64,000 nt of DNA from Streptomyces eurythermus (GCF_014649115.1 NZ_BMSK01000003.1:186001-250000), one strand, 5' to 3'. Shown: positions 1 to 10,724, numbered from the stretch's first letter. Numbers and translations: made by a program. Notes: generated by a model from the letters alone, not told the origin.

Positions 1-1464
<1,464 letters not shown>

Positions 1465-1466
1465 GA

Positions 1467-1498
1467 GAAGGGCGCCCGGCGAGCACCGGGCGCCCTTC
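1467..1498 (+). terminator. Strong hairpin terminator after the cellulase gene
   Basis: Two 13-base arms (1467-1479 and 1486-1498) pair perfectly around a 6-base loop, starting 2 bases after the stop codon. The sequence is almost identical to the hairpin at 6438-6471. It sits between convergent genes and can serve both. Confidence 0.85.
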
Positions 1499-1534
1499 GT
1501 CGTCGTAGGCGGGGAGTCGCTGCGGTCCGAGCGG

Positions 1535-2266
1535 TTACTTCACGCACCCGGGAGCCGGGAACGGGGTGGTGGACGCGGGGTGACCGCCACCCTCCATGTT
1601 GGTGCGGAGCTTCGGCGCCGCTCCCTTCGGGTCGACGATCTGGGCCAGGAACCCGGCGCTCTTGGGCAGCGACGGGTGGGCGCGGTTGACGACTCCGGCG
1701 AAGCGGGTGCCGTCGCCGGCGTCCTTGAAGAACGCCGACGGACCGCTCAGGCCGTTGCTCAGCACGGCGACGGTCCCGGCTCCGATGAAGCTCTCCGTGA
1801 TGACCGTGCAGCCCCGGGCGTCCGGGGTGCCGACCTTGGGGAGCGCGAAGGTGCGCGGGCCACCCTTGGCGCCCGTCACCCGGAGCGCGGGCTTGGCGCC
1901 CTTGGCGTCGGTCAGCCGCAGGGAGAGACCGCGCTGCGCGGCCGTGACGTGGCCGCGGTCGAGCTTGGCCAGGGTGCGGCCCATGTACGCGTCGCCCGAC
2001 CGCCAGTGCGCCGGGACGGCGCGGATCCATGCCTCGGGACCACCCGCCTTCGGGTCGTTGCGCAGGACGGCCACCATGTCCTTGCCGATGGCGACGGCCT
2101 TGCCGGCGTAACGGCCGGCGGGGTTGGGCTTGGGGGTGGCCTCGGCGGCCTTGACGGTGGGGGCGGCGGAGGCGGTCGCCGCCGGCAGGACGGCGGTGGT
2201 GCCGAGGGCGGTCAGGAGGACCGAGGCGGTCAGGAGGGCGCGGCGGTGGCGTGCGGACGCGGACAT
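1535..2266 (-). CDS. Secreted protein of unknown function
   Basis: This 243-aa protein has a clear signal peptide (basic MSASARHRR, hydrophobic core, cleavage near ATASA-AP, about residue 34). The mature part is basic and rich in Ala/Gly/Lys and carries only two cysteines (GCTVIT and the C-terminal PGCVK), which could form one disulfide after export. I recognise no enzyme motif. The start is supported by AGGAG 8-9 bases upstream. It converges on the cellulase and shares the hairpin at 1467-1498. Its role cannot be told from sequence; a secreted inhibitor or binding protein is one possibility. Confidence 0.85.
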   Translation of the reverse strand: MSASARHRRALLTASVLLTALGTTAVLPAATASAAPTVKAAEATPKPNPAGRYAGKAVAIGKDMVAVLRNDPKAGGPEAWIRAVPAHWRSGDAYMGRTLAKLDRGHVTAAQRGLSLRLTDAKGAKPALRVTGAKGGPRTFALPKVGTPDARGCTVITESFIGAGTVAVLSNGLSGPSAFFKDAGDGTRFAGVVNRAHPSLPKSAGFLAQIVDPKGAAPKLRTNMEGGGHPASTTPFPAPGCVK

Positions 2267-2556
2267 GGAAAGGGCTCCTCAAAGCGTGCGCGAACAGCGG
2301 AAGACGGGATTCGTCGGAGCGGCGACGAGAAAACGATAAGTAGGCGTATACGACACCACTGTCTTCCTATTGTCACGGAATTTCGACAGGAACTGGAACC
2401 CTGATCTCCGCTGTCGGCCCCGGAAATGTGGTGCAGAGGCACAGTTAAATTATGGTGAACGCCCGGCAAATAGGTCAGAAAATGGTGGCGCGCCTGTTGA
2501 TGCGAAAGTCAGGGTGAAGGCGCTTCTGCCGGCGGTCAAAGAGTGGCTGTGATCCG
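2267..2556. other. Gene-free stretch, unusually A+T-rich
   Basis: No convincing coding frame was found here. A 60-codon plus-strand frame at 2370-2552 lacks a ribosome binding site and Streptomyces codon bias. The left end should carry the promoter of the secreted-protein gene on the minus strand. The base composition is clearly less G+C-rich than the flanks, as expected at the edge of a foreign segment. Confidence 0.6.
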
Positions 2557-2724
2557 TCACCGAAAGGGCTTGGGGACCCACGGCAACGCCTCCCGCCATC
2601 CCTGCCCACCGTGCGCCCAGTCCGTCATCACCTTGGCCACCGACTGCTCCGGGCCGAACACCTCGTGCAGCCTCGGAACATGGGCCTGGTAGTGCTTGTC
2701 CGCACTTACCTTCCTGCTCCGCTG
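2557..2724 (-). pseudogene. C-terminal remnant of an unknown protein gene
   Basis: The minus strand keeps an open frame ending in a stop at 2557-2559. It reads as a plausible protein tail: segments include HYQAHVPRLHEVFGPEQ, VAKVMTDWAHGGQGW and ALPWVPKPFR. The frame closes with a stop at 2725-2727 and there is no start codon or ribosome binding site, so this looks like the last 40-50 residues of a decayed gene. I cannot name the family. It marks the left side of the regulator island. Confidence 0.5.
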
Positions 2725-2987
2725 TCACGGCCGTGTCCGGCCGTCGCCGCCCGGGGTGGGCGGGAGTTCTTGGGGGAAGAGGGGCGGATGTGCACGCCCG
2801 AGGGGTGGTCCCGGATCTCGGTGGCGTGGCGCATGGCCTGGGTGATGTTCCCGGCCTGCTTGCAGACGAGCAGCTGCCGCCAGTTCGCTCCGCAGACGTC
2901 GCAGCCGGCTGCGGGAGCGCAGTCGAGCAGCCACGCGTCGAAGCCGGGGGGAAGCTGAGCCGGGGAGCGGGGCTGGGCGTCGGCCAT
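2706..2987 (-). CDS. Small Cys-rich conserved protein next to the DUF6879 gene
   Basis: This 93-aa protein starts MADAQPRSPAQLPPGFDAW and carries LDCAPAAGCDVCGANW, three cysteines in a compact motif, followed by a helix with NITQAMRHATEIRDH. I recall proteins of this type beside XRE/DUF6879 genes in Streptomyces, but know no function. The open frame extends upstream without a better start; the ATG at 2985-2987 gives a protein beginning at the conserved part. The last about 25 residues are Pro/Arg-rich and may be poorly conserved. Its stop lies inside the remnant at 2557-2724, so the two overlap by about 20 bases. Confidence 0.6.
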   Translation of the reverse strand: MADAQPRSPAQLPPGFDAWLLDCAPAAGCDVCGANWRQLLVCKQAGNITQAMRHATEIRDHPSGVHIRPSSPKNSRPPRAATAGHGRDSGAGR

Positions 2988-3083
2988 GGGGGTCACCGGG
3001 TCTCCCGAGGGGGGTGGGTGGCTTCGGGACGACCGTAGGAGGGGGCATGGAGAAAGGGGGCGAATATTCTTCGTTATTCTCGT

Positions 3084-3236
3084 GTGGTCACTCTGGATGC
3101 ATGGACTTTCTCTCAGAGGTACCGCGATGCTTGGCGCACCGACATCGTCAACATCCAGGGGGTGGTTGTTCGTGGCGCGCAGGTTGCGGTTCAACGGGAC
3201 GGGGAGCGGTGTTACTGGATGCCCGTCAGTGCATGA
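3084..3236 (+). CDS. 50-aa small protein, or N-terminal half of a frameshifted DUF6879 gene
   Basis: From the GTG at 3084 the frame reads VVTLDAWTFSQRYRDAW, then segments with VNIQGVVVRGAQVAV and RCYWMPVSA, and stops at 3234. The composition is protein-like, whereas the frame of the next gene upstream of 3229 is not. It overlaps the next gene by GTGCATGA, so it is either a coupled small gene or the upstream part of one protein broken by a +1 shift near 3231. No strong ribosome binding site was seen. The function is unknown. Confidence 0.5.
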   Translation: MVTLDAWTFSQRYRDAWRTDIVNIQGVVVRGAQVAVQRDGERCYWMPVSA

Positions 3237-3939
3237 GGACTTGGACAGCGGGGAGGTGATCGTCCATGGCCCTCCGCTCACCGACCCGGAGGACGTCGCA
3301 CAGCTTCAGCACCTCTCCGAAGGGGAAGTTGCCGTGGTTGTGCCACGGGACCTGTTGGTTGACTGGACCCCCAAGGAGCGGACACGGCAGGTGCGGACGA
3401 TCGATCTGGGTGAGTTCAACAGCCTGTTCGAGAAGTTCGAGCACACGGCGTGGCGGTTGGAGACGCGCCGCCGGTACGCGAGTGACGAAGCGGGCGACCG
3501 GTGGAGCCGGTTCATCAAGGACGGAACGATCGGCGAGGGTGAGGATTCGGACTCGCTCTACAGCTGGTGGACCGAGACGATTCGCGCACACACCGCACAG
3601 GGCAGGAGGGTCGAGCGGGTACGCATCGTGGACCGGCCCGCCACCACCGGTCAGCGGTACCTCCTCGACAGCGCCAGATGGAACATCGGCCTTGGCGAGG
3701 ACATCCGCAACATGTGGCGTACCGACGCGGACCGACTTCGCTTGCCCGCCGAGGATTTCTGGCTGTTCGACAGCCGCCTCATCGCACTGCTGCGGTTCGA
3801 TGACGACGATCAGCTCACACACGTGGACCTGATCACCGAGCCCGCAGAAGTGGTGCGCTGCTGCATGGTGCGGGATGCTGCTTGGCATCACGCCGTACCG
3901 TGGAAGCAGTTCACGGCTGAGATGCAGAGCGGCGCATAG
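3229..3939 (+). CDS. DUF6879 family protein
   Basis: The conserved block starts at about FEHTAWRLETRRRYASDE and includes VERVRIVDRP, EDIRNMWRTDADRLRLP, EDFWLFDSR and RDAAWHHAVPW, the pattern of DUF6879 proteins that sit next to XRE-DUF5753 regulators in Streptomyces. The biochemical role of the family is not known to me. The GTG at 3229 gives 236 aa and couples to the preceding small frame. A GTG at about 3391 preceded by AAGGAG would give the usual shorter family length. The XRE gene follows after 18 bases, so the two are probably co-transcribed and act together. Confidence 0.75.
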   Translation: MHEDLDSGEVIVHGPPLTDPEDVAQLQHLSEGEVAVVVPRDLLVDWTPKERTRQVRTIDLGEFNSLFEKFEHTAWRLETRRRYASDEAGDRWSRFIKDGTIGEGEDSDSLYSWWTETIRAHTAQGRRVERVRIVDRPATTGQRYLLDSARWNIGLGEDIRNMWRTDADRLRLPAEDFWLFDSRLIALLRFDDDDQLTHVDLITEPAEVVRCCMVRDAAWHHAVPWKQFTAEMQSGA

Positions 3940-3957
3940 GGGCAAGAGCGGATACCG

Positions 3958-4806
3958 GTGAGCACGGACTATCAGAGGGCACGTGAAGAACTTGGGCGTA
4001 GGCTCAGGGAACTGCGTATCGAAAGCCCTGATGGCCGGCTCACCGGCAGCCAGCTCGCTCAGCGGCTGGGGTGGCCTCAGTCGAAAGTCAGCAAGCTGGA
4101 GAACGGCAGGCAGACCCCCACGGACGACGACCTGCGGGCATGGGCCGATGCCGTACGACAGCCGACAGCTTTCGCTGAACTCCGAGCCCGGCTCAGGGGC
4201 TTCGAGAGCCATATTCGCTCCTGGCGACGCCAGCTAGTCGCAGGGCATCGCCCTGTGCAGGAGACCTGGAACGCGCTCGTCGCGGAGGCCCGGGTCTTGC
4301 ACATGTGGGAGAACTGCTTGGTCAGTGGCATGCTCCAGACGGCCGACTACGCCCGGTATGTCTTCGAGCGCTACACGGACCTCCGGTCCTCTCCCCGGGA
4401 TGTGGAAGAGGCCGTGCGGGCGCGCATGAAACGGCAGGAGTGGCTGTACCGGCCCAGTAAACGGCTGAACCTGATCATGTGGGAAGGCGCCCTGTGGGCC
4501 CGCGTGTGCCCGGCGGACGTGCTGGTCGCTCAATTGGACCGCCTGTTGGGCGTGGTGGGCATGGACACAGTGCGCCTCGGCATACTGCCGTTGGACGCAG
4601 AACTGCGGATCCCGCCGGGTAACCCCTTTTCCATGCTTGATGATCGCCTGGTCGTGGTCGAGGACTGGCACGCCGAGCTCTGGCTGGACGATGCCGAAAC
4701 GATCGCTCTGTATCGCCGCGTGTGGGACACCTTCGCGGAGTCGGCGGTGTTCGGCGCGGAGGCGCAGCAGGTGATCGCCCGGGTGCGGCGGAGCATCAAG
4801 GTCTGA
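3958..4806 (+). CDS. XRE-type HTH regulator with DUF5753
   Basis: This 282-aa protein has an N-terminal helix-turn-helix (about residues 12-70, with LTGSQLAQRLGWPQSKVSKLENG) and a C-terminal DUF5753 domain (about 95-275, with CLVSGMLQTADYARYVF and FSMLDDRLVVVEDWHAELW). These Scr1/BldB-partner type regulators are abundant in Streptomyces and tune development and antibiotics, usually through a small DUF397 protein. Here the partner in the usual place is the DUF6879 protein upstream, and no DUF397 follows. The GTG start is set by the spacing from the upstream gene. It converges on the ATPase gene at 4821. Confidence 0.85.
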   Translation: MSTDYQRAREELGRRLRELRIESPDGRLTGSQLAQRLGWPQSKVSKLENGRQTPTDDDLRAWADAVRQPTAFAELRARLRGFESHIRSWRRQLVAGHRPVQETWNALVAEARVLHMWENCLVSGMLQTADYARYVFERYTDLRSSPRDVEEAVRARMKRQEWLYRPSKRLNLIMWEGALWARVCPADVLVAQLDRLLGVVGMDTVRLGILPLDAELRIPPGNPFSMLDDRLVVVEDWHAELWLDDAETIALYRRVWDTFAESAVFGAEAQQVIARVRRSIKV

Positions 4807-4820
4807 GGCCCCCTGTTGTG

Positions 4821-5240
4821 TTACGGGTGGTCCAAAACGGGGGTCTCCAAGGGCGGGAGGGTGAAGCGGGCCCAGACGGTCTTGGTGTACGGCCCCTGCC
4901 GAGTCCCCCAGGAGTCGGTCAGCGCCTCAACGAGCGCGAGTCCGCGACCACCCTCCTCCTCCAGACCTGGGCATCGGGGTAGGGGAAGCCGGTCCCGGTC
5001 CGGGTCTGAGACCTCCAGGACCAATTCGCAGCGGCAGAGGACGAGCGCGACCTTTACCCGGGCGTCGGAAACCCGGCAGTGGCTCACGGCGTTCGTGACG
5101 AGTTCGTTGGCCGACAGCGTGGCTCGCTCGGCGAGTTCGTCGGTGATTCCCCAGTCGGCGAGGGCCTTGCGGACGTAGTGCCGAGCGGTCGGCACGTGCT
5201 GCCGGTGCGTGGGGATGCGGAAGGTCTCGGTTGAGGGCAT
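4821..5240 (-). CDS. RsbW/SpoIIAB-like ATP-binding protein (HATPase_c_2)
   Basis: This protein of about 139 aa has the GHKL ATP-binding signatures NELVTNAVSH (N box) and GGRGLALVEALTDSWG (G2 box). Small proteins of this kind in Streptomyces act as anti-sigma factors or serine kinases of anti-anti-sigma factors, or as orphan regulators. ATG codons at 5240 (MPSTETF) and 5252 are both possible; neither has a strong ribosome binding site. It is divergent from the XRE gene at 5379, and the region between holds paired repeats. Confidence 0.8.
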   Translation of the reverse strand: MPSTETFRIPTHRQHVPTARHYVRKALADWGITDELAERATLSANELVTNAVSHCRVSDARVKVALVLCRCELVLEVSDPDRDRLPLPRCPGLEEEGGRGLALVEALTDSWGTRQGPYTKTVWARFTLPPLETPVLDHP

Positions 5241-5255
5241 GGGGCAGAACATAGG

Positions 5256-5299
5256 AATACATGCAGCCGCTTGCAATGGAAACCTAGAAATACATGCAG
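5256..5299. promoter_or_regulatory. Paired AATACATGCAG repeats in the divergent promoter region
   Basis: The 11-mer AATACATGCAG occurs at 5256-5266 and again at 5289-5299, a 33-bp offset or about three helical turns. Between them, TGCA recurs as TGCA-N6-TGCA (5263-5276). The block lies between the ATPase gene (minus) and the XRE gene (plus). It is a reasonable candidate operator for the XRE regulator encoded next to it; this is inference. Confidence 0.45.
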
Positions 5300-5378
5300 T
5301 GGTTTCACTCGATCGAGTTATGCACTCCTCTTCCGGTCGATAGGTGTGGCAGGGTTTCGGAAAGAGAGGGGAGATCCG

Positions 5379-6248
5379 ATGCCCGCAGGTGGACGACCGA
5401 CCGTACGCAGCAGGCGACTTGGCACGGCACTCAGGCAGTACCGGCAGGCCGCGAAGCTCGACCAGCCGCAGGCCGCTGAGGTGATTGCCACGAGTCAGGC
5501 CAGGATCAGCCGCATTGAGAGCGGGCATGCCACACCGCGCGTGATCGAAGTACGGCTGCTGCTGGACGCGTACGGCATCACTGATCCAGAAGTGCGCTCC
5601 AAGCTGGAGGAATTGGCCAAGCATTCCAAGAACCGGGGCTGGTGGCTCGAACACGCGGAGCATCTTCGGCCGGACTACGTGGACCACATCGCGTTGGAGG
5701 ACGACGCGACCTACATCCGCGAGTGGCAGCCGATCATGGTGCCGGGCCTCTTGCAGACTCCGGCCTACGCGGAAGCCGTCATCGGCGATGGCCCGCACTA
5801 CATCGATTCGGAACGCGTCGCCCAGCTGGTGAAGGTGCGGCTCGCGCGGCAGGCGAAGATCGAGGAAGGCGGAGCGTCGTACACGGCCATCCTCTGGGAG
5901 GCGGTCATCACTCACCCCCTGATGAGCGCAGAGATCCACCGGGAGCAGTTGTCCGCCGTCCTTGAGATTGGAAAGCGGAAGAACGTCACTGTGCAGGTGC
6001 TGCCGTTCAGTGCGGGAGTACTGGCCGGCTACTCGGCGCCCTTCTACTCGTTCAGCTTCGACGAGGAGCCGACGGTAGAAGCAGTCGCCATGGACAATCT
6101 GCGAGGCACCTCGGTGCTCGAAGGGCCTGAGGACCTTGCCGCTTACGCCAATGCGTTCGACCTACTACGATCAGCGGCGTTGGCGCCGGACGCGAGTGCG
6201 AAGCTCATCCGGGGCATACTGCGGAGCCTGAAGGAAGAGACATCGTGA
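5379..6248 (+). CDS. XRE-type HTH regulator with DUF5753 (DUF397 partner downstream)
   Basis: The protein has 289 aa. Its N-terminal helix-turn-helix covers about residues 10-70 (LDQPQAAEVIATSQARISRIESG), and DUF5753 fills the rest (REWQPIMVPGLLQTPAYAEAV, VQVLPFSAGV, AVAMDNLRGTSVLEG). The start ATG has AGAGGGGAG 6 bases upstream, which decides it against the longer open frame. Its stop overlaps the start of the DUF397 gene by GTGA, so the pair is translationally coupled, the classic arrangement for these regulator/effector pairs. Confidence 0.9.
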   Translation: MPAGGRPTVRSRRLGTALRQYRQAAKLDQPQAAEVIATSQARISRIESGHATPRVIEVRLLLDAYGITDPEVRSKLEELAKHSKNRGWWLEHAEHLRPDYVDHIALEDDATYIREWQPIMVPGLLQTPAYAEAVIGDGPHYIDSERVAQLVKVRLARQAKIEEGGASYTAILWEAVITHPLMSAEIHREQLSAVLEIGKRKNVTVQVLPFSAGVLAGYSAPFYSFSFDEEPTVEAVAMDNLRGTSVLEGPEDLAAYANAFDLLRSAALAPDASAKLIRGILRSLKEETS

Positions 6249-6424
6249 CCGAGGTCGTAAGCCCCTTCTGGAAGTCGACCTACTCGGGCCAGGAAAACGC
6301 CTGCGTAGAGGTCGCCGACACCGCCCCCGGAGGCCGAGCCGTCCGTGACAGCAAGCAACACGACGGCCCCCTCCTCACCGTCTCCCGCGACAGCTGGCAG
6401 GCCTTCATCCGCCAGTTCGCGTAA
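6245..6424 (+). CDS. DUF397 small protein
   Basis: This 59-aa protein reads VTEVVSPFWKSTYSG, then NACVEVAD, VRDSKQHDGPLLTVSRDSW and FIRQFA. It has the DUF397 signatures of a W-K-S-SYS start, a central C-V-E-V and a V-R-D-S-K segment. In known pairs this protein works with the upstream XRE-DUF5753 regulator and modulates its activity. GTG at 6245 overlaps the regulator stop by 4 bases. A strong hairpin follows 13 bases after the stop. Confidence 0.9.
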   Translation: MTEVVSPFWKSTYSGQENACVEVADTAPGGRAVRDSKQHDGPLLTVSRDSWQAFIRQFA

Positions 6425-6437
6425 CGCCTCGTACACG

Positions 6438-6471
6438 CGAAGGGCGCCCGGCAAGCACCGGGCGCCCTTCG
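6438..6471. terminator. Hairpin terminator between DUF397 and serC (convergent)
   Basis: Two 14-base arms (6438-6451 and 6458-6471) pair perfectly around a 6-base loop. It is the same hairpin as at 1467-1498 apart from one loop base. It lies between two convergent genes and can stop both. Confidence 0.85.
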
Positions 6472-6488
6472 CGTCGTACTCGAAGAAG

Positions 6489-7616
<1,128 letters not shown>

Positions 7617-7763
7617 TTAGCCGCTGGGAGAAGCCCGGGTGGAGTTCTGTCCGTTCGATGAGACGAGATCACCGGGTCGTGGACTTGTGATGTCGTACGA
7701 CTATTAGTGCGCACCTGTGGAAAACTTTCGGTGACTGAGCGTGGCCGGATGCATCCTGGACGC

Positions 7764-10724
7764 ATGACGGATCGTGGGGAAGAAGTCGCGGGGGACGTCG
7801 GGGACACGGATGTCGTCGCGCTCGCGGGAGCGCTGCGCAAGGCGGTCCGGGGCGAGGTCGGGTTCGATGTGACCGCCCGGGCCCTGGTCACCATGGACGC
7901 GTCCAATTACCGGCGGGTCCCGCTGGGCGTCGTGGCCCCGAGAGACGCCGACGACGTGGCCGCCGTGCTGGAGGTGTGCCGGGAGCGCGGGGTGCCGGTG
8001 GTGGCGCGCGGCGGCGGCACGTCCATCGCGGGGCAGGCGACCGGCACGGGCGTGGTGCTGGACTTCACCCGGCACATGACCGCCCTGGTGGAGCTGGACC
8101 CGGGCAGCCGTACGGCCGTCGTGCAGCCGGGGCTCGTCCTGGACCGGCTCCAGGAGGCCGCCGCCCCGCACGGACTGCGGTTCGGCCCCGACCCCTCCAC
8201 GCACAGCAGGTGCACGCTCGGCGGAATGATCGGCAACAACTCCTGCGGCTCCCACTCGGTCGCCTGGGGCACGACCGCGGACAGCGTGCGGGAGCTGTCC
8301 GTGATCACCGCGCGCGGGCGGCGGCTGCGGCTCGGGCAGGGGTGGGCGGGCGCCCCGGACGGGCTGCGCGAGCTGGCCGAGGGCGAGCTGGCCCGGCTGC
8401 GGACGGGGTTCCCGGACCTGCCCCGCCGGATCTCCGGGTACGCGCTGGACGCGCTGCTGCCCGAGAAGGGCGCGGACGTCGCCCGCTCCTTCTGCGGCTC
8501 CGAAGGCACCCTCGGCATCCTCACCGAGGCCGTGGTCCGCCTGGTCGAGAGTCCCCGCGCACGGGCGCTGGCCGTGCTGGCGTACGCCGACGAGAGCGCC
8601 GCCGCCGAGGCCGCCGCGGGCCTGCTGCCGCTCGGCCCGCTCACGGTGGAGGGCATGGCCGCCGACCTGGTCCCGGCCGGGGCCGGGCTGCCCGGGGGAG
8701 GCGCCTGGCTGTTCGTGGAGACCGGCGGGGAGACGGCGGCCGGGGCACGCGCGCGTGCGGAGGAGATCGTGCGCGCGGCCGATGTCGTGGACTTTCTGGT
8801 GGTGACCGACCCGGCCGCCCAGCGGAGTCTGTGGCGCATCCGCGAGGACGCGGCCGGCACCGCCACCCGGATGCCCGACGGCTCCGAGGCATGGCCCGGC
8901 TGGGAGGACTGCGCGGTCCCGCCCGCCCGCCTCGGCGGGTACCTCCGCGAGTTCCGCGCGCTGCTGGCCGCCCACGGACTGCGCGGCACGCCGTACGGGC
9001 ACTTCGGCGACGGCTGCATCCACGTCCGCGTCGACTTCGACCTGCTCACCGAGGCGGGCGTCGGCCGCTTCCGCCGCTTCTCCGAGGAACTGGCCGGCCT
9101 GGTCGTGGCCCACGGCGGCTCCCTGTCCGGGGAGCACGGCGACGGCCAGGCCCGCGCGGAACTGCTGCCGCGGATGTACGGCGCCGAGATGGTCGGGCTG
9201 TTCGAGCGGGCCAAGGCGGTGTGGGACCCGGACGACCTCCTCAACCCCGGCATGCTGGTCCGCCCGGCCCGGCTGGACGAGAACCTGCGCTTCTCGGTGC
9301 TGCCCCGCCGGCCGGTCGACGTGGCCTTCGCCTACCCGTCCGACGGCGGCGACTTCCGCGCCGCCGTCCGCCGCTGCGTCGGCGTGGCCAAGTGCCGCAC
9401 GACGACCGTCTCCGGCCCGGCCGTGATGTGTCCCTCCTTCCGGGCGACCGGCGAGGAGGAGCACTCCACCCGGGGTCGGGCCCGGCTGCTGCACGAGATG
9501 CTCGCGGGCGACCTGGTCACCGACGGCTGGCGGTCGCGGGAAGTCCTGGACGCCCTCGACCTCTGCCTCTCCTGCAAGGGCTGCCGCTCCGACTGCCCCG
9601 CCGGCGTCGACATGGCCACGTACAAGGCCGAGTTCCTGCACCACCACTACGCCGGCCGCCGCCGCCCGGCCGCCCACTACAGCATGGGCCGCCTCCCGGA
9701 ATGGCTCCGCTGGGCGTCCCGCGCACACCTGGCCCCGCTGCTCAACACCCTCGCCACCATCCGCCCCCTGGCCGGCCTCGGCAAGCACCTGGCCGGAACA
9801 GCCCCCGAACGGGACATCCCCCGCCTGGCGCCCCGGACGTTCACCGCCTGGTGGCGCAAGCGAAAGCCGACGACGCCGGGTGCGTCGCCGACCGGCGGCG
9901 CGCCCACTTCCACACCCGCCCCCGGCGACCTCGTCGTCCTCTGGCCCGACACCTTCACCGAGCACCTCTCGCCGTCCGTCGGCCAGGCCGCCGTCCGGGT
10001 GCTGGAGGCCGCCGGGCTGCGGGTGGCGCTCCCGCCGACGCTGCTGCCGCGCAAGGGGGCGGTCGGCGACGGCAGGACCCGCTCGGCCGCCGCGCTGCTC
10101 ACCGCCCGCCGGGCCCGGGTCTGCTGCGGCCTGACCTACGTCTCCACGGGCCAGCTCGACCGCGCCCGAACGGTGCTGCGCCGCACCCTGGACCTGATGG
10201 AACCGGTGCTGCGGGCAGGCGCGCCGGTCGTCGTCCTGGAACCGAGCTGCGCCGCCGCCCTCCGCACCGACCTTCCGGAACTGCTGCCCGACGACCCGCG
10301 GGCCGCCCGGCTGTCCGCCGCGGTTCTCACCTTCGCCGAAACCCTGGAGCGGCACGCCCCGCACTGGACCCCGCCCGCCGTCGACCGTCCGGTGGCCGGC
10401 CAGACCCACTGCCACCAGCACGCGGTGCTCGGCGACGGTCCGGACCGCCGGCTGCGCGCGGCCGCCGGCCTCACCGGCGAGCTGAGCGGAGGCTGCTGCG
10501 GCCTGGCGGGCGACTTCGGCTTCGGGAAAGGCCACTTCGACGTCTCCCGGGCCTGTGCGGAGGAGCAGCTCCTGCCCTCGGTACGGCAGGCGCCGGAGGA
10601 CACGGTGATCCTGGCCGACGGCTTCTCCTGCCGCACCCAGCTGGACCAGCTCGCCGACGTCCGGGGCCGCCATCTGGCGGAGGTGCTGGCGGAGGCCCTG
10701 GACCGGGCGGACGGCAGCCGGTGA
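7764..10724 (+). CDS. FAD-linked oxidase fused to Fe-S (CCG-type) domains, D-2-hydroxyacid dehydrogenase-like
   Basis: This large protein of about 986 aa has an FAD-binding PCMH domain (about residues 40-215, ARGGGTSIAGQATG), an FAD-linked oxidase C-terminal domain (about 260-500, GHFGDGCIHVRVDFD and GEHGDGQAR), and an Fe-S region. The Fe-S region contains CVGVAKCR followed by MCPS, and CLSCKGCRSDCPAGVDMA. A cysteine-rich C-terminal part has CCGLAGDFGFGKGHFD. The layout matches YdiJ/Dld-type D-2-hydroxyglutarate or D-lactate dehydrogenases that pass electrons to quinone. ATG at 7764 or 7749 could be the start; no strong ribosome binding site decides. The exact substrate is not determined. Confidence 0.88.
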   Translation: MTDRGEEVAGDVGDTDVVALAGALRKAVRGEVGFDVTARALVTMDASNYRRVPLGVVAPRDADDVAAVLEVCRERGVPVVARGGGTSIAGQATGTGVVLDFTRHMTALVELDPGSRTAVVQPGLVLDRLQEAAAPHGLRFGPDPSTHSRCTLGGMIGNNSCGSHSVAWGTTADSVRELSVITARGRRLRLGQGWAGAPDGLRELAEGELARLRTGFPDLPRRISGYALDALLPEKGADVARSFCGSEGTLGILTEAVVRLVESPRARALAVLAYADESAAAEAAAGLLPLGPLTVEGMAADLVPAGAGLPGGGAWLFVETGGETAAGARARAEEIVRAADVVDFLVVTDPAAQRSLWRIREDAAGTATRMPDGSEAWPGWEDCAVPPARLGGYLREFRALLAAHGLRGTPYGHFGDGCIHVRVDFDLLTEAGVGRFRRFSEELAGLVVAHGGSLSGEHGDGQARAELLPRMYGAEMVGLFERAKAVWDPDDLLNPGMLVRPARLDENLRFSVLPRRPVDVAFAYPSDGGDFRAAVRRCVGVAKCRTTTVSGPAVMCPSFRATGEEEHSTRGRARLLHEMLAGDLVTDGWRSREVLDALDLCLSCKGCRSDCPAGVDMATYKAEFLHHHYAGRRRPAAHYSMGRLPEWLRWASRAHLAPLLNTLATIRPLAGLGKHLAGTAPERDIPRLAPRTFTAWWRKRKPTTPGASPTGGAPTSTPAPGDLVVLWPDTFTEHLSPSVGQAAVRVLEAAGLRVALPPTLLPRKGAVGDGRTRSAAALLTARRARVCCGLTYVSTGQLDRARTVLRRTLDLMEPVLRAGAPVVVLEPSCAAALRTDLPELLPDDPRAARLSAAVLTFAETLERHAPHWTPPAVDRPVAGQTHCHQHAVLGDGPDRRLRAAAGLTGELSGGCCGLAGDFGFGKGHFDVSRACAEEQLLPSVRQAPEDTVILADGFSCRTQLDQLADVRGRHLAEVLAEALDRADGSR

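Noticed and set aside
2370..2552. 60-codon plus-strand frame in the A+T-rich stretch
   Set aside because: No ribosome binding site, codon use unlike the genome, and no recognisable motif.
1467..6471. The repeated 33-bp hairpin as phage-type attachment sites
   Set aside because: There is no integrase or excisionase between the copies and no tRNA end, and each copy sits exactly where a terminator is expected. Homologous recombination remains possible; site-specific integration is not supported.
7704..10673. A very long minus-strand open frame (about 989 codons) opposite the FAD/Fe-S gene
   Set aside because: Its product is compositionally odd (Gly/Arg/His/Gln-rich) with no domain motif, while the plus strand encodes a clear multi-domain oxidoreductase. 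Long antisense frames are normal at this G+C content.
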